Positions 8,610 to 17,800 of a stretch of DNA of 64,000 bases are shown here, piece after piece. This DNA comes from Paenibacillus sp. FSL R10-2782 (lineage in GTDB: Bacteria; Bacillota; Bacilli; Paenibacillales; Paenibacillaceae), in contig NZ_CP151951.1 of the NCBI RefSeq assembly GCF_038592985.1, positions 1,541,001 to 1,605,000 on the forward strand, read 5' to 3'. How positions within the stretch are numbered: position 1 is the first letter of the stretch; each line of letters starts with the position of its first letter. The notes below the pieces were generated by a model. It made no database searches. It was not told where the DNA came from and saw only the letters and a list, made by a program, of their open reading frames with translations. The translations under genes and the position numbers were made by a program.

Positions 8610-9199
8610 GTAAGGAGCAGGCGAATCAGACTAGCCCTATGCTATTATCGTTCCCCGAGCAATTCCAGACAGAACGGTTGACGATTCGCGCTCCACAGTG
8701 GGGGGATGGGGCAACGGTCAATGAAGCCATTCGTGAGAGTGTGGATGAATTGCGTCCCTGGCTGCCTTTTGCGAGAAATCTTCCTACGCCAGAGGAATCA
8801 GAAATTCGCTCACGCCAAGCCAGACTTAAATTTCTGGACCGGTCTGACATGATGTTGTACGTATTTGAGACGGTATCGGGAGCTTTTGTAGCCAGCAGCG
8901 GCTTGCACCGGATCGACTGGGCTGCACGTAAATTTGAAATCGGATACTGGCTCAGAACGTCTTGCACAGGTAAAGGCATGATAACAGAGGCAGTACATGG
9001 TATCACGGATTTTGCCATACAGCATTTGGAGGCGAATCGGCTGGAGATCCGTTGTGATTCCAGAAATACGCGCAGCGCCAAGGTAGCAGAGCGGGCAGGT
9101 TTTACGCTGGAGGGCATTTTGCGGAATGTCGAGTATGATGAAGAGGGAACACTGGCCAGCCAAATGATTTTTGCCAAGGTACGCGGTATTGAATTTTAG
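8606..9199 (+). CDS. GNAT-family N-acetyltransferase, RimJ/RimL type
   Basis: 197 residues from the ATG at 8606 (GGAGGAGGGA upstream). FQTERLTIRAPQWGDG is the RimJ/RimL-type start, GYWLRTSCTGKGMITEAV carries the acetyl-CoA pyrophosphate-binding loop, and NRLEIRCDSRNTRSAKVAER is motif B. Relatives acetylate N-termini of ribosomal proteins or small amines. It is last in the four-gene run beginning with the DJ-1-like gene. Confidence 0.88.
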   Translation: MSKEQANQTSPMLLSFPEQFQTERLTIRAPQWGDGATVNEAIRESVDELRPWLPFARNLPTPEESEIRSRQARLKFLDRSDMMLYVFETVSGAFVASSGLHRIDWAARKFEIGYWLRTSCTGKGMITEAVHGITDFAIQHLEANRLEIRCDSRNTRSAKVAERAGFTLEGILRNVEYDEEGTLASQMIFAKVRGIEF

Positions 9200-9252
9200 C
9201 ATCAGAACAATATATTTTGACCCGACTCAAGCCTGAGCGCGGATTTAAGTAA

Positions 9253-9606
9253 CAGCATACGGTTCGATTTGTAAATGAAGCGGGCAAAGCGATCAAATCG
9301 ATGGACAGGGATTTCAGAGGGGATACATTGTTACTACGGGAAGATAACCATATTTACAAGCTACGTTTGTACGATATTGCGGAGGCTCGTTATGATGAAT
9401 TGGATCACGAAAAATACAGACAAGCTGGTGTGCATACAATATGACATCAGCAGGAATATCAGCACTCTTGCAAGCGCTAACCTAAGGGTATACTCGACGA
9501 GATTCCAGCAGCTTGGCGAAGATTTTTCAGCGTTAGGTCAGGTGATTTAGTATGGGGAGAACTCGTAAAAGCGTCGACGTCGACAGGAAGACGATTTGGA
9601 AAGTAG
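9253..9606 (+). pseudogene. decayed coding sequence upstream of the DUF2809 gene
   Basis: One frame reads RFVNEAGKAIKSMDRDFRGD and on to RQAGVHTI before TGA 9442-9444. After another in-frame stop it resumes as LDEIPAAWRRFFSVRSGDLV and ends at TAG 9604-9606. Both stretches look protein-like, but there is no good start. The first stretch follows a stop at 9250-9252. This looks like a gene fragment broken by stop codons; the family is not recognised. Its end overlaps the first codons of the next gene. Confidence 0.35.
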
Positions 9607-10040
9607 GTGCGGAATTTCGCTGGAAGGCCCGGGCCATGTATCTGGCTGCTGTGCTGGTCGCTATCCTGTTGGGCTTGGGAAGTCGGACCTTTTCCTCCCG
9701 GTTGCCTGAATTCGTTGCCAATCATTTTGGGGATGCCCTGTGGGCGTGCATGATTTACTTTGGGCTGAGAATGTTGTGGGTGGATCGTCGTGTATCTGTA
9801 GCGCTATGGGGCAGCTTGTTGTTCTGTTTCGCCATCGAGTTCAGTCAGATGTATCAGGCTCCCTGGATTAACAGTATCCGGGCGACGACACTGGGCGGGC
9901 TGGTGTTGGGAAAAGGGTTCCTGACCGCCGATCTGGTTCGGTACACGGCCGGTATTGCAGTATCCTGGGCGTTGGACCAAGGATATAGAAGGCTGGCAGG
10001 CATCACTACACGTATAGACGATGACGAGTCATTCGAATAA
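9552..10040 (+). CDS. DUF2809-type integral membrane protein
   Basis: 162 residues with about four hydrophobic segments (YLAAVLVAILLGLG; ALWACMIYFGLRML; VALWGSLLFCFAIEFSQ; YTAGIAVSWAL). The signature FAIEFSQMYQAPWINSIR followed by GFLTADLVRY matches the DUF2809 family, whose function is unknown. The ATG at 9552 follows AGGTGAT. The first 25 residues are polar and overlap a protein-like remnant in another frame, so a later start (ATG 9636) cannot be excluded. Confidence 0.7.
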   Translation: MGRTRKSVDVDRKTIWKVGAEFRWKARAMYLAAVLVAILLGLGSRTFSSRLPEFVANHFGDALWACMIYFGLRMLWVDRRVSVALWGSLLFCFAIEFSQMYQAPWINSIRATTLGGLVLGKGFLTADLVRYTAGIAVSWALDQGYRRLAGITTRIDDDESFE

Positions 10041-10061
10041 TCTGAAAAGCGAGGGTTGCGC

Positions 10062-11312
10062 TTGAGACAAAAGGGAAAGCGTTACAGGTTGTTGGGTAAA
10101 ATGATCGGATTATGCGCGGGGTTCAGCTTGTTGTTTGCGACCATAATTGTTCCGGGGCAGGCATTGGCGGTTAAACAGCTCGCGGGGCCTCTTCGTTTTG
10201 ATTTTGGCCCAGGTAGCGTTGCTACAGGCTACACTCAGGTCACCGCCAAGGATGCATACACGCCCGAACGGGGCTATGGATTTACCGATCTTTCCAAGGT
10301 GAAAGAAGAGGATCGTGGTGGAAATGACGCTATTCGTTCGGATTTCGTTCGTGTTCAGGGATCATCCTTTGTTGTCAACTTGCCGCCTGCGGATTATACG
10401 CTTTCCCTGATCGCCGGGGATACAGACGGAAGCACAGATATTTCGGTAAAGGCCGAGTCCATTGTCAAGGTGGAGCCTACCACCAAAACAGCGGGACAAT
10501 TTGTCGAGGCTACATTTGAGCTTGCGCTCATCGATGGTCAACTGGAATTGTATTTCTCGGGAAATGACCCGAAGATTAACGCGCTGGTTATTACGCCAAA
10601 AGAGACTCGAACGCAGAGTGAGCATCCTTCCGTATATCTTGCGGGGGATTCCACGGTCCAGACCTATAAAGCCTCTATGAAGCCTCAGGCTGGTTGGGGA
10701 CAGATGATTGCGCCGTTCTTCACAGACGAGGCGACTTTTGTGAACCGTTCTATTGGTGGACGAAGCACGAAGACGTTCCTTGTACAAGGAAGACTGGACG
10801 ATATTTTGCGGACCATCCGACCGGGTGATTATGTACTCATCCAGTTTGGTCATAATGATGCGGCAATCAACAACCAAGAGCGTTATGTTTCCCCAGCCGA
10901 TTATAAAGTCTATTTGAAAACCTACATTCAGGGAGCGACACAGCGCGGGGCCACACCTGTGCTGATAACTCCTGTGGGTCGCAGGGATTATGACGCCGCA
11001 AGTGCTTCCTATCGAATCAGTTTTCCGGAATACGTGCAGGCCATGAAGGAAACGGCATCCGAGACAGGCGTTGCGCTGGTCGATCTAAGCCAGTTAAGTG
11101 TGGCATACTATAATACACTTGGCCCAGAAGGGACACTTCCGTTATTTTTACATCTGGAGCCGGGAGTATATCCTGCATTCCCTGATGGGGTGAAGGACGA
11201 TACGCATTTTCAGGAGTATGGCGCGGGGCAAATAGCCCGTCTGGTAGCACAGGGTATCCGTCAATTGAATATCCCTTTATCCTCTTATGTACGGACGAAT
11301 AATCCACAATAA
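10062..11312 (+). CDS. secreted SGNH/GDSL esterase, YxiM/rhamnogalacturonan acetylesterase-like
   Basis: 416 residues from TTG 10062 (GAGGG six bases upstream; TTG 10056 is the alternative). A signal peptide (about 10-35) ends near ALAVKQ. Residues about 40-165 form a beta-rich domain (RFDFGPGSVATGYTQVTAKD) like the galactose-binding-like domain of agarase/YxiM esterases. The SGNH blocks follow: VYLAGDSTVQTY (Ser), GRSTKTF, LIQFGHNDAA (block III) and DDTHFQEYGA (catalytic Asp-His). It probably deacetylates pectin side chains outside the cell. Confidence 0.85.
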   Translation: MRQKGKRYRLLGKMIGLCAGFSLLFATIIVPGQALAVKQLAGPLRFDFGPGSVATGYTQVTAKDAYTPERGYGFTDLSKVKEEDRGGNDAIRSDFVRVQGSSFVVNLPPADYTLSLIAGDTDGSTDISVKAESIVKVEPTTKTAGQFVEATFELALIDGQLELYFSGNDPKINALVITPKETRTQSEHPSVYLAGDSTVQTYKASMKPQAGWGQMIAPFFTDEATFVNRSIGGRSTKTFLVQGRLDDILRTIRPGDYVLIQFGHNDAAINNQERYVSPADYKVYLKTYIQGATQRGATPVLITPVGRRDYDAASASYRISFPEYVQAMKETASETGVALVDLSQLSVAYYNTLGPEGTLPLFLHLEPGVYPAFPDGVKDDTHFQEYGAGQIARLVAQGIRQLNIPLSSYVRTNNPQ

Positions 11313-11353
11313 AACGCTATTTCCATACGCATGGTATACTTAGATGATAAGCT

Positions 11354-11398
11354 GGTCCTACCCAAAGATGGCTCTGTTCCGGCTTGGGTAGGGCCTTT
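11354..11398 (+). terminator. Rho-independent terminator after the esterase
   Basis: GGTCCTACCCA pairs with TGGGTAGGGCC and is followed by TTTACGTTTT. Confidence 0.65.
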
Positions 11399-11571
11399 AC
11401 GTTTTAGGCAGAAGAAGTAGAGGACAGGAGTGAGTACCCGGCTGTAGTTCAAGTGTCCTCCATTACACATAGACATCGCATTTCCATCATCGCTTGCGTA
11501 TTTTATGTGCATATGGAATTAATCAGAAAAATAAAAGCTTCATTTATCTTGAGCCTTGGGAGGAAACGCTA

Positions 11572-12522
11572 ATGACGGTTGCCCAGTTGAACAGACTCAT
11601 TGACGGTCAAATACTCTATAATCAGCATCGGAGTTTGTTTTATATGCATGAGGGGAACGCCCTGATGGGACCTTCACCGGAAATGACGTATTGGCTGACA
11701 CAGAGAAGCCCGGAACTGCTCCTCATGCTCCAAAGCTTGAAGCGTCAGCATGAGTATACCGCTTTTGTCACTGGCGTAGCGGTAAAAACGCTGCACCAGT
11801 TTGTGAGCGTCAATCAGTATATTCATTTTCACTCCGATCATCTTGATGAGCTTACGCAATTGTATGATAGACTCTTCACCCGGATTCAGAAGCTGTTCCA
11901 AAACCAGGCTATGAATGAGAGCATGCTAAATTTACTGCTGCAACAGCATTACGGGCATTTAAGAGATTTTCTAATTCGTACCAACGGACGGACGATGTTT
12001 GCCAAGTATGCAGAGAGTGAGTACACCTTTTGGATACCTTGTGAGGAATACACGCCTGAATTGCAGGCAAAGCTCCTAGGATTGGACATTGCACGTTTGC
12101 AGGAGCCTGTTCTCGATATAGGCTGCGGATCAGAGGCGCGGCTGGTCGGTTATTTGCGTTCCCTTGGAATTGAGGCTTACGGGACAGATCGGTTGGCTGA
12201 AAAAGGAACAGGTGTTACTCAGGGCGATTGGCTGGAGACAACCTTCAAGGAAGGAGAATGGGGAACGATTATCTCTCATATGGCGTTCTCCAATCATTTT
12301 ATACATCATCATCTGAAAGCGGATGGCCATATTCACGAATACGCCCACAAATATATGGAATTGCTAAGGGCAATCCGGCCGGGAGGAAGCTTTATTTACA
12401 GTCCGTGCCTTCCTTTTATGGAAAAGCTTTTGGATATCCAAGCTGGTTATCGAGTAGAGTATATCCAGTCATCTAAAGGTTATGAAGCTACGAAAATAAA
12501 ACGATTAGTTCATAATGGCTAA
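11572..12522 (+). CDS. SAM-dependent methyltransferase-like protein
   Basis: 316 residues from the ATG at 11572 (TTGGGAGG upstream; a longer frame begins at TTG 11494 without a ribosome site). The C-terminal half carries motif I VLDIGCGSEARLVGYL, the acidic AYGTDRL strand and WGTIISHMAFSNHFIHHH. The N-terminal 180 residues are helical with no recognised domain. The substrate is unknown. The HD alarmone hydrolase follows 42 bp downstream. Confidence 0.65.
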   Translation: MTVAQLNRLIDGQILYNQHRSLFYMHEGNALMGPSPEMTYWLTQRSPELLLMLQSLKRQHEYTAFVTGVAVKTLHQFVSVNQYIHFHSDHLDELTQLYDRLFTRIQKLFQNQAMNESMLNLLLQQHYGHLRDFLIRTNGRTMFAKYAESEYTFWIPCEEYTPELQAKLLGLDIARLQEPVLDIGCGSEARLVGYLRSLGIEAYGTDRLAEKGTGVTQGDWLETTFKEGEWGTIISHMAFSNHFIHHHLKADGHIHEYAHKYMELLRAIRPGGSFIYSPCLPFMEKLLDIQAGYRVEYIQSSKGYEATKIKRLVHNG

Positions 12523-12564
12523 GGGTATTCAAAGGTAAAAAGCAGAGTATGGAGGTGGCGTAAA

Positions 12565-12981
12565 ATGAACATAGAAACAGCGATTGCGACTGCCGCACAG
12601 GCTCACCAGGGACAGACGGACAAGGGCGGTCAGCCTTATATTTTCCACCCCCTTCAGGTCATGAACCGCGTAGAGCATATGGATGAAAAAATAGTAGCCG
12701 TGCTGCATGATGTGCTGGAGGATACAGAGGTCACAGCGGATCAACTGAAAGAAGCGGGCTTTGGCAAACATATCATTGAAGCAGTGGAAGGACTCACTCG
12801 GAACGAGGGAGAGGAGTACAGCGATTTTATACGCCGAGCCAAAAACAATCCATTGTCCAGAGCAGTGAAAATAGCGGATATTCAGGAAAATATGAATCTG
12901 GATCGCATCCCTCATCCCACGGAGAAGGATACAGCACGAATAGAAAAGTATAGGCAGGCGCTACAAGAGCTTTTGGATTGA
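12565..12981 (+). CDS. small alarmone hydrolase-like HD protein (MESH1/RelA-SpoT HD type)
   Basis: 138 residues: only the hydrolase half of a RelA/SpoT protein. Visible metal and substrate residues are His28 (FHPLQVM), His48-Asp49 (VLHDVLEDT, with Glu52-Asp53) and Asp105/Asn109 in VKIADIQEN. This is the MESH1 pattern, so cleavage of (p)ppGpp or a related pyrophosphorylated nucleotide is likely. No synthetase domain is attached. RBS GGAGGTG lies before the ATG. Confidence 0.8.
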   Translation: MNIETAIATAAQAHQGQTDKGGQPYIFHPLQVMNRVEHMDEKIVAVLHDVLEDTEVTADQLKEAGFGKHIIEAVEGLTRNEGEEYSDFIRRAKNNPLSRAVKIADIQENMNLDRIPHPTEKDTARIEKYRQALQELLD

Positions 12982-13013
12982 ACCCATTTTAAGGAAAAGT
13001 AACTAAATTATTC

Positions 13014-13178
13014 ATGTCCCAAGGCTACAGCATCACCACCATTCGGCAAATTGCAGAGGCGGAGCAGATTGGGCGAGGATACATGAATGACATTATTTTA
13101 AATTTGGGCACACCCAAATGTTTGGCAACCCAGGTATGTATGATTGAAGAATTATCACGGAGAAAGGCGGGACTTTAG
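13014..13178 (+). CDS. small hypothetical ORF (54 aa), possibly a remnant
   Basis: MSQGYSITTIRQIAEAEQIG...ELSRRKAGL is an open frame of plausible amphipathic composition. Only a weak AAGGAAAAG lies about 13 bases upstream. It sits in a 346-bp spacer that otherwise shows no feature. It could be the end of a lost gene. Confidence 0.3.
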   Translation: MSQGYSITTIRQIAEAEQIGRGYMNDIILNLGTPKCLATQVCMIEELSRRKAGL

Positions 13179-13327
13179 TCCTTTTATTTGTCAGAGTTCA
13201 TCTTTTAATGGTAGTATAAGGATAGATATTACTCTATTTGGGATTCTATTAACAATGATTATCCTATGGATAACCGTAATTTTCAGAATAGATTAAACCA
13301 TATTTTCCTAAATGCCGATATATCTGA

Positions 13328-13960
13328 ATGAGGCGAAAACACACTGTTATTGTACCCGTCCATAAAAAGGAAGTATATGATTGGGTTAGGAGAGTAGAAG
13401 AAGTGTCGGATCTGTATACGAAAAAAGAAGTAGAGGATTATGTAACGAACGTAGTTCTTGAACGGCCTTTAAGTGTAAGTATTGCAGCCATTTTACTGAT
13501 TTTTAATGGAGCGCTTTTGTTGGTGACACAGCTGTTGACGCTTAATGCGTTGAATGAGGCTTCTACGCTGGTGGGGATTTGCAGGGGGATGTTTCAAGGG
13601 TTCATCGCTTTGCTCGGTTTGTCAGGGGCAACTGCGGGTGTGGGGATGCTATTTGGTAAGAAGTGGGCCTGGTGGCTGGCTGTATTTTATTTTACATATG
13701 AAACGATGCGTTATACGTGTGCGATCCTGTTAATTCCGGATGTACCTCCAATGTTGGGGGGCGTACATCTAAGTCCTGCCCTGTACTACGTAAAGTATGG
13801 TATGCGTATTGTGTGGAATTTGCTGTTTACGGTGTATATGTGTCGTAGTACGGTGAGTGGATTTTTTCAAACAAGTGGACTAAACAAGTGGAAAGCATGT
13901 ATTTTATTATTTTCAATCAATGGGGTGATGGTGGGGATCGGCTGGTGGCTGATGAATTAG
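13328..13960 (+). CDS. four-helix membrane protein of unknown function
   Basis: 210 residues. A charged, cytoplasmic-looking N-terminus (about 1-45, VHKKEVYDWVRRVEE) is followed by about four hydrophobic helices (about 48-70, 80-105, 110-130 and 185-208, the last being ILLFSINGVMVGIGWWLM). No clear ribosome site precedes ATG 13328. No family is recognised. An inverted repeat follows. Confidence 0.5.
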   Translation: MRRKHTVIVPVHKKEVYDWVRRVEEVSDLYTKKEVEDYVTNVVLERPLSVSIAAILLIFNGALLLVTQLLTLNALNEASTLVGICRGMFQGFIALLGLSGATAGVGMLFGKKWAWWLAVFYFTYETMRYTCAILLIPDVPPMLGGVHLSPALYYVKYGMRIVWNLLFTVYMCRSTVSGFFQTSGLNKWKACILLFSINGVMVGIGWWLMN

Positions 13961-14003
13961 CATCTTCATATATAGGAAGGAGATCAATGATGAAAAAGGA
14001 AAT

Positions 14004-14035
14004 GAAGCCTTCATTGACCAGTTAACGAAGGCTTC
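14004..14035. terminator. hairpin without U tract after the membrane protein
   Basis: GAAGCCTTC and GAAGGCTTC form a perfect 9-bp stem with a 14-base loop. No T run follows, so termination is uncertain. Confidence 0.4.
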
Positions 14036-14129
14036 AGACGGTTGTTGCTCAAAAGTGGTTTTACCGAGGTTTTCTCGACGCTGTTATTTTTGTCATCCTT
14101 CGAGAAGGATATCGTGCGGATTGGTAATT

Positions 14130-14471
14130 TTACAAATATCCTTTTTCTCCGTAAGGCTGAAGTCGATCAAGCCAGGTCTGCTCCAGCTTGGACAGCGCAT
14201 CCTTGACATCGAAGAACTCCGAATCTTTTTTCTTCAAAAGTTCCAGCACCTCAAACTCAAATGCATCTTCGCCATACTCATTCCATTCCCGTTGCAGCTG
14301 TTGGTTCTGACAAGTTCCCATTTGTAACTCAAACCGACGACCGTTCAGTGATTTTAAATTTGGTGTGCCAGCGACAAAAATTTTCCCGTTGTGTGTATTG
14401 CGAATGCAGTAGATTCCGGCCTCTGTCTTGATCTCCATATACTGCTGCACCAGTTCTTTTCTTCGATTCAT
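14130..14471 (-). CDS. GIY-YIG nuclease-fold protein
   Basis: 113 residues. AGIYCIRNTHNGKIFVAGT carries the GIY...(Y)IFV signature, with Arg in LNGRRFELQMG and Glu in YGEDAFEFEVLE as the expected catalytic Arg and metal-binding Glu. This is a stand-alone GIY-YIG domain, as in UvrC-like or homing nucleases, but with no DNA-binding partner domain. It follows a DUF2087 regulator on the same strand by 33 bp and is probably co-transcribed with it. Its target is unknown. Confidence 0.75.
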   Translation of the reverse strand: MNRRKELVQQYMEIKTEAGIYCIRNTHNGKIFVAGTPNLKSLNGRRFELQMGTCQNQQLQREWNEYGEDAFEFEVLELLKKKDSEFFDVKDALSKLEQTWLDRLQPYGEKGYL

Positions 14472-14504
14472 GTTGAGTTCTCCTTCGTTTTCAAATATCG
14501 TGCC

Positions 14505-15263
14505 TCAAGATTCCTTCAACCCATATTCACTGCCATCCGGCTTGCGATCCAGTAGACTATATTCAATCATATATCTTCGTAACGTGACATAATCGTCATA
14601 CACTTCCTGTAAAATAGCATTAATATCCTTCTCATGATATGTCCGTCCTACCTCAAAACGTCGCGCAATTTCACGCAGCACGATCCATTTATGCTTTTCC
14701 TGCATTTTGAAGGTTTTCAGGCGACCGTGTGTACCCTCTGGGAAATATTTTGCCAGTACCTTTTGCTGTTCGTCTTCGGTAATGTTGTAGCGTTCATCCA
14801 CCATCCGTGCCCGTACAGGCACTTCCACGATAGCGGGGGCGTGACGGTCTTTTTCTTTTAGCAGCTCCATCAAGGTCAGAAATACCTTGGCCTGCCGTTC
14901 CTTTTCTTTGAGGCCAAAGCGATGATTGCGGATGGTGGATGCACTGCCGATTCCGGTTTCCTTTTGAATATCCGTATCGCTCATGCCTTGATAAAACAAC
15001 TGGAGCAATCCATTCTGATGATCCGTCAGTCCAGTCAGCTTTTTGTCCAGGCCGATCAAATAGTCAAAGACCGAACCGTACGTCCGCTCAATATGAAGAC
15101 GCATAAACCGCTCCGCGTCATAAAATACCCCCTGATCCTGATATATGATTCCTTGCTCATAGCGCTGTCCGTCCAGCAGACAAGCTACCTGCTCCCCTTG
15201 ACGGATATATCCACGTTTTAGTTCCTCAATTCCAGCATTCCAAAATAGCTCGGAATGATCCAT
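14505..15263 (-). CDS. DUF2087-containing putative transcriptional regulator
   Basis: 252 residues from ATG 15263 (GAGGTG 9 bases upstream; a GTG at 15275 is the alternative). The middle (about 85-130) has a helix-turn-helix look: LLQLFYQGMSDTDIQKETGI then ASTIRNHRFGLKEK. The C-terminus (about 165-248) is the DUF2087 module: LAKYFPEGTHGRLKTF, KWIVLREIARRFEVGRTYHE, VTLRRYMIEYSLLDR. Such proteins are annotated as regulators. It heads a two-gene unit with the GIY-YIG protein. Confidence 0.75.
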   Translation of the reverse strand: MDHSELFWNAGIEELKRGYIRQGEQVACLLDGQRYEQGIIYQDQGVFYDAERFMRLHIERTYGSVFDYLIGLDKKLTGLTDHQNGLLQLFYQGMSDTDIQKETGIGSASTIRNHRFGLKEKERQAKVFLTLMELLKEKDRHAPAIVEVPVRARMVDERYNITEDEQQKVLAKYFPEGTHGRLKTFKMQEKHKWIVLREIARRFEVGRTYHEKDINAILQEVYDDYVTLRRYMIEYSLLDRKPDGSEYGLKES

Positions 15264-15741
15264 TTCAATAAACACCTCGATTAAATAACGATTATTTTAT
15301 AGACAATATAACATTTTGTTTATTATGAATCAATGGGAGAAGTGAAGGTATTAATTATACTGGTCATTCAAATGGATATTATGTTTAAAAAGATATTTAT
15401 TATTTTAAGTATATTTGAATCCATTTCATAATACCCTCAGTAGCTTTAATAAAGAGGATATATAGATCAAAAGGGTTTAGTTTGTCTATATGTACTCTAC
15501 ATTTCGTTGGCTTAATCATTTATGAAATGGATTCATTTAATCGTAATTTTAAAGTATTTCTCTATTTTTCTTTATTTCGACATTATTCGCTATATACAAA
15601 TTAAATGCGACATTGTTATCATATGAAATACAAATATATCCTTTCTAAGTAGGTGGAGTAGGAACTGGAAATTTGAAAATATATTTAAATTTTATTCTTT
15701 TAACTTCGTATTAACACTAATATAAGGAGAGAAATTTAAAA
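15264..15741. other. AT-rich divergent spacer with a long-range inverted repeat
   Basis: 478 bp without a gene, much more AT-rich than the flanks. It separates the DUF2087 gene from the Rhs locus. It holds the 16-bp inverted repeat listed separately and an AAGGAGAG ribosome site for the following gene. No convincing promoter was picked. Confidence 0.6.
15416..15535. repeat. 16-bp perfect inverted repeat, 88-bp spacer
   Basis: TGAATCCATTTCATAA (15416-15431) and TTATGAAATGGATTCA (15520-15535) are exact reverse complements in the spacer upstream of the Rhs locus. Possible roles are a looping operator, a regulatory RNA arm or the ends of a tiny mobile remnant. Confidence 0.7.
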
Positions 15742-17757
15742 ATGAAATGTCTTTTAACCGTATTAGGAAAGAAGGGGGAAAAAGTTAAGCCACTCGTTTT
15801 AACTATGGTTGGCTTATTTGTTTTTTTATCTCCATGGAGTACAACTTTGTTTTCTCAGGCAGTAGTATCAGCAGCTTTTACAGGTGGAATACCCATAAAT
15901 ATTTATCCACGACCAGACAGAGGAGGATCAATTGGACCTCCTGAAGAAAAGCCAACACCGTCGGAGCCATCATCTACACATGAAGCAGTAACCTTGTCAG
16001 ACGGTTCCATTGTACATGTGCAGGCGAGTTCTCCTTATATTAATTTTATTCGCAACAATGTAGTTGTTTATTCCAAAGATCTTGGGGCTGCATTATCGGT
16101 TAAATTTTACAGTGCTTCTGCATCTTCTAATAACGCTATTACTGTCAATTACTTTTATATAAATGAGAATAATGGAGCTAAATCCTCGGGAAGTTTTACA
16201 TACTCAGGAATGGTTTTAACCACTCCAGTCAGCCCGCGTATTAGTCCCAATATGACAGGGATGACGAATCAAAATGTTCTTATTCAATTGGATGGTGTAC
16301 CTAATAATTCTAAAATCGAATATAAAATCGGTGTGAACGGTACGTGGACTCCATATAATAATCCATTTCAGGTGGCTGAGAATACTACAATTTTTGCTCG
16401 TTGTACGGATAAATACGGGAATATAAGCGCTGTGAATTCATTAGTAGTCAATAACATTGATAAAACACCGCCAGCGCCGCCATCATTCAGTCATAGCCCT
16501 GCGGGTGAAATAGCAAACAATATCAGAGTTACAATTAACTACCCCTCTGATGCAGCCTCAAGGGAATATCGTATCAATCAAGGCGAATGGAAGGTGTACA
16601 ATTCACCAATCGATGCCAATGAGTACGGGTTGCGCATACAAGCACGGGCAAAAGACAGCGCTGGAAATGTTTCTCAGATTGCAGATTCTGTCATAAATTT
16701 GATAAACAGAGGCCCAGTAGCTATTAAAACCATTCCAGCAACCACGATTGAAATGGATGAGGGAACTTCAGCTAAAGATTTATCCGAATACTTTACAGAT
16801 CCTGACCAGCAGCAGCTTCGGTATTCCGGTGCGAATTCAAATTCATCTGTTGTCACACATCAATTGGTTAAGGACTCAAAAGGGAATACCTCAATACTGA
16901 ATTTGCAATCTCAAAGCTCGGGAGAATCGACGATAACGATAACTGCTACAGATCCGTTAGGCAAGTCTGTATCCCAGAGCTTCGTTGTAAAAGTTCTAGA
17001 TACCAAATATATAGAACAACTGGCCAAAACTACAGCAGCGGTAGTACAAGCTGAGACTTCTAAATTACAAGTCGATGTAACAGCAGCTGTAGAGCTAATA
17101 AATAAGCTGCGCGATCCAGACAAAGGCAAGCTTGTTGAAAGGATAGTAGCTATACAGAAAATCATTGATGCAAAAGCTGCTTATACTGAACAATTGACGA
17201 AGGCTACGCAGGCAGTTGAAAAAGCAGAATCTTCAAAATTACAAACGGAGATTAATATGACTCGTACTTTACTAGTGCATCTCAATGATACAGACAAACA
17301 ACAGCTTAACGATCGATTGGATCGTATACCGGCTATTGATGATTTACCCAAGGATATAACAAGCCCTTCCAAACCGAAGAAGCTGGCAGGTTCCAGACCT
17401 ACGCCTAACAGCATTATTCTAACCTGGGAAGCATCTACCGATGATGTTGGAGTCGTTAGCTATGATGTTTATCGTAATGGTCTGATGATAGGCAGCACCA
17501 AGGAATTAACATTCCAGGTGAACCAGCTAGAGCCTCAGAAAATATATATGTTCGCAGTAAAAGCCAAGGATGCTGCTGGTAACTATTCGGAGTTTAGCAA
17601 TAATGTTAAAAGTGGCTTATCCAGAAAGTATAAATACATTTATGACGCTAATGGAAGGCTTGAGCATATTGAACAGGATGGTCAGGTTGTTTTCCAATAT
17701 CAATATGACTCCAATGGTAACCTGAAACAGATTATAAAAGTAAGCAGCTTCCAATAA
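15742..17757 (+). CDS. secreted multidomain protein with Ig-like, FN3 and YD-repeat segments
   Basis: 671 residues. A signal peptide (about 17-45, LVLTMVGLFVFLSPW) is followed by a Pro-rich linker and beta-rich domains. IEYKIGVNGTWTPYNNPFQV and related segments are Ig-like; GPVAIKTIPATTIEMDEGTS to about 420 looks like a cadherin/Ig-type module. Two helical repeats (YIEQLAKTTAAVVQAE and YTEQLTKATQAVEKAE) follow, then a fibronectin type III domain (about 535-625). The last 40 residues are two YD repeats (YIYDANGRLEHI, YQYDSNGNLKQI). It ends 43 bp before the large Rhs gene and probably forms a secreted or wall-associated partner of it. Confidence 0.75.
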   Translation: MKCLLTVLGKKGEKVKPLVLTMVGLFVFLSPWSTTLFSQAVVSAAFTGGIPINIYPRPDRGGSIGPPEEKPTPSEPSSTHEAVTLSDGSIVHVQASSPYINFIRNNVVVYSKDLGAALSVKFYSASASSNNAITVNYFYINENNGAKSSGSFTYSGMVLTTPVSPRISPNMTGMTNQNVLIQLDGVPNNSKIEYKIGVNGTWTPYNNPFQVAENTTIFARCTDKYGNISAVNSLVVNNIDKTPPAPPSFSHSPAGEIANNIRVTINYPSDAASREYRINQGEWKVYNSPIDANEYGLRIQARAKDSAGNVSQIADSVINLINRGPVAIKTIPATTIEMDEGTSAKDLSEYFTDPDQQQLRYSGANSNSSVVTHQLVKDSKGNTSILNLQSQSSGESTITITATDPLGKSVSQSFVVKVLDTKYIEQLAKTTAAVVQAETSKLQVDVTAAVELINKLRDPDKGKLVERIVAIQKIIDAKAAYTEQLTKATQAVEKAESSKLQTEINMTRTLLVHLNDTDKQQLNDRLDRIPAIDDLPKDITSPSKPKKLAGSRPTPNSIILTWEASTDDVGVVSYDVYRNGLMIGSTKELTFQVNQLEPQKIYMFAVKAKDAAGNYSEFSNNVKSGLSRKYKYIYDANGRLEHIEQDGQVVFQYQYDSNGNLKQIIKVSSFQ

Positions 17758-17800
17758 ATGATTTGTAACCAAATTTAAAGTCGGGAATGGAGAGAAGAAC

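Noticed and set aside
9275..9550. 91-codon plus-strand ORF
   Set aside because: The overlapping frame at 9253-9444 has a far more protein-like sequence; this one looks like its shadow.
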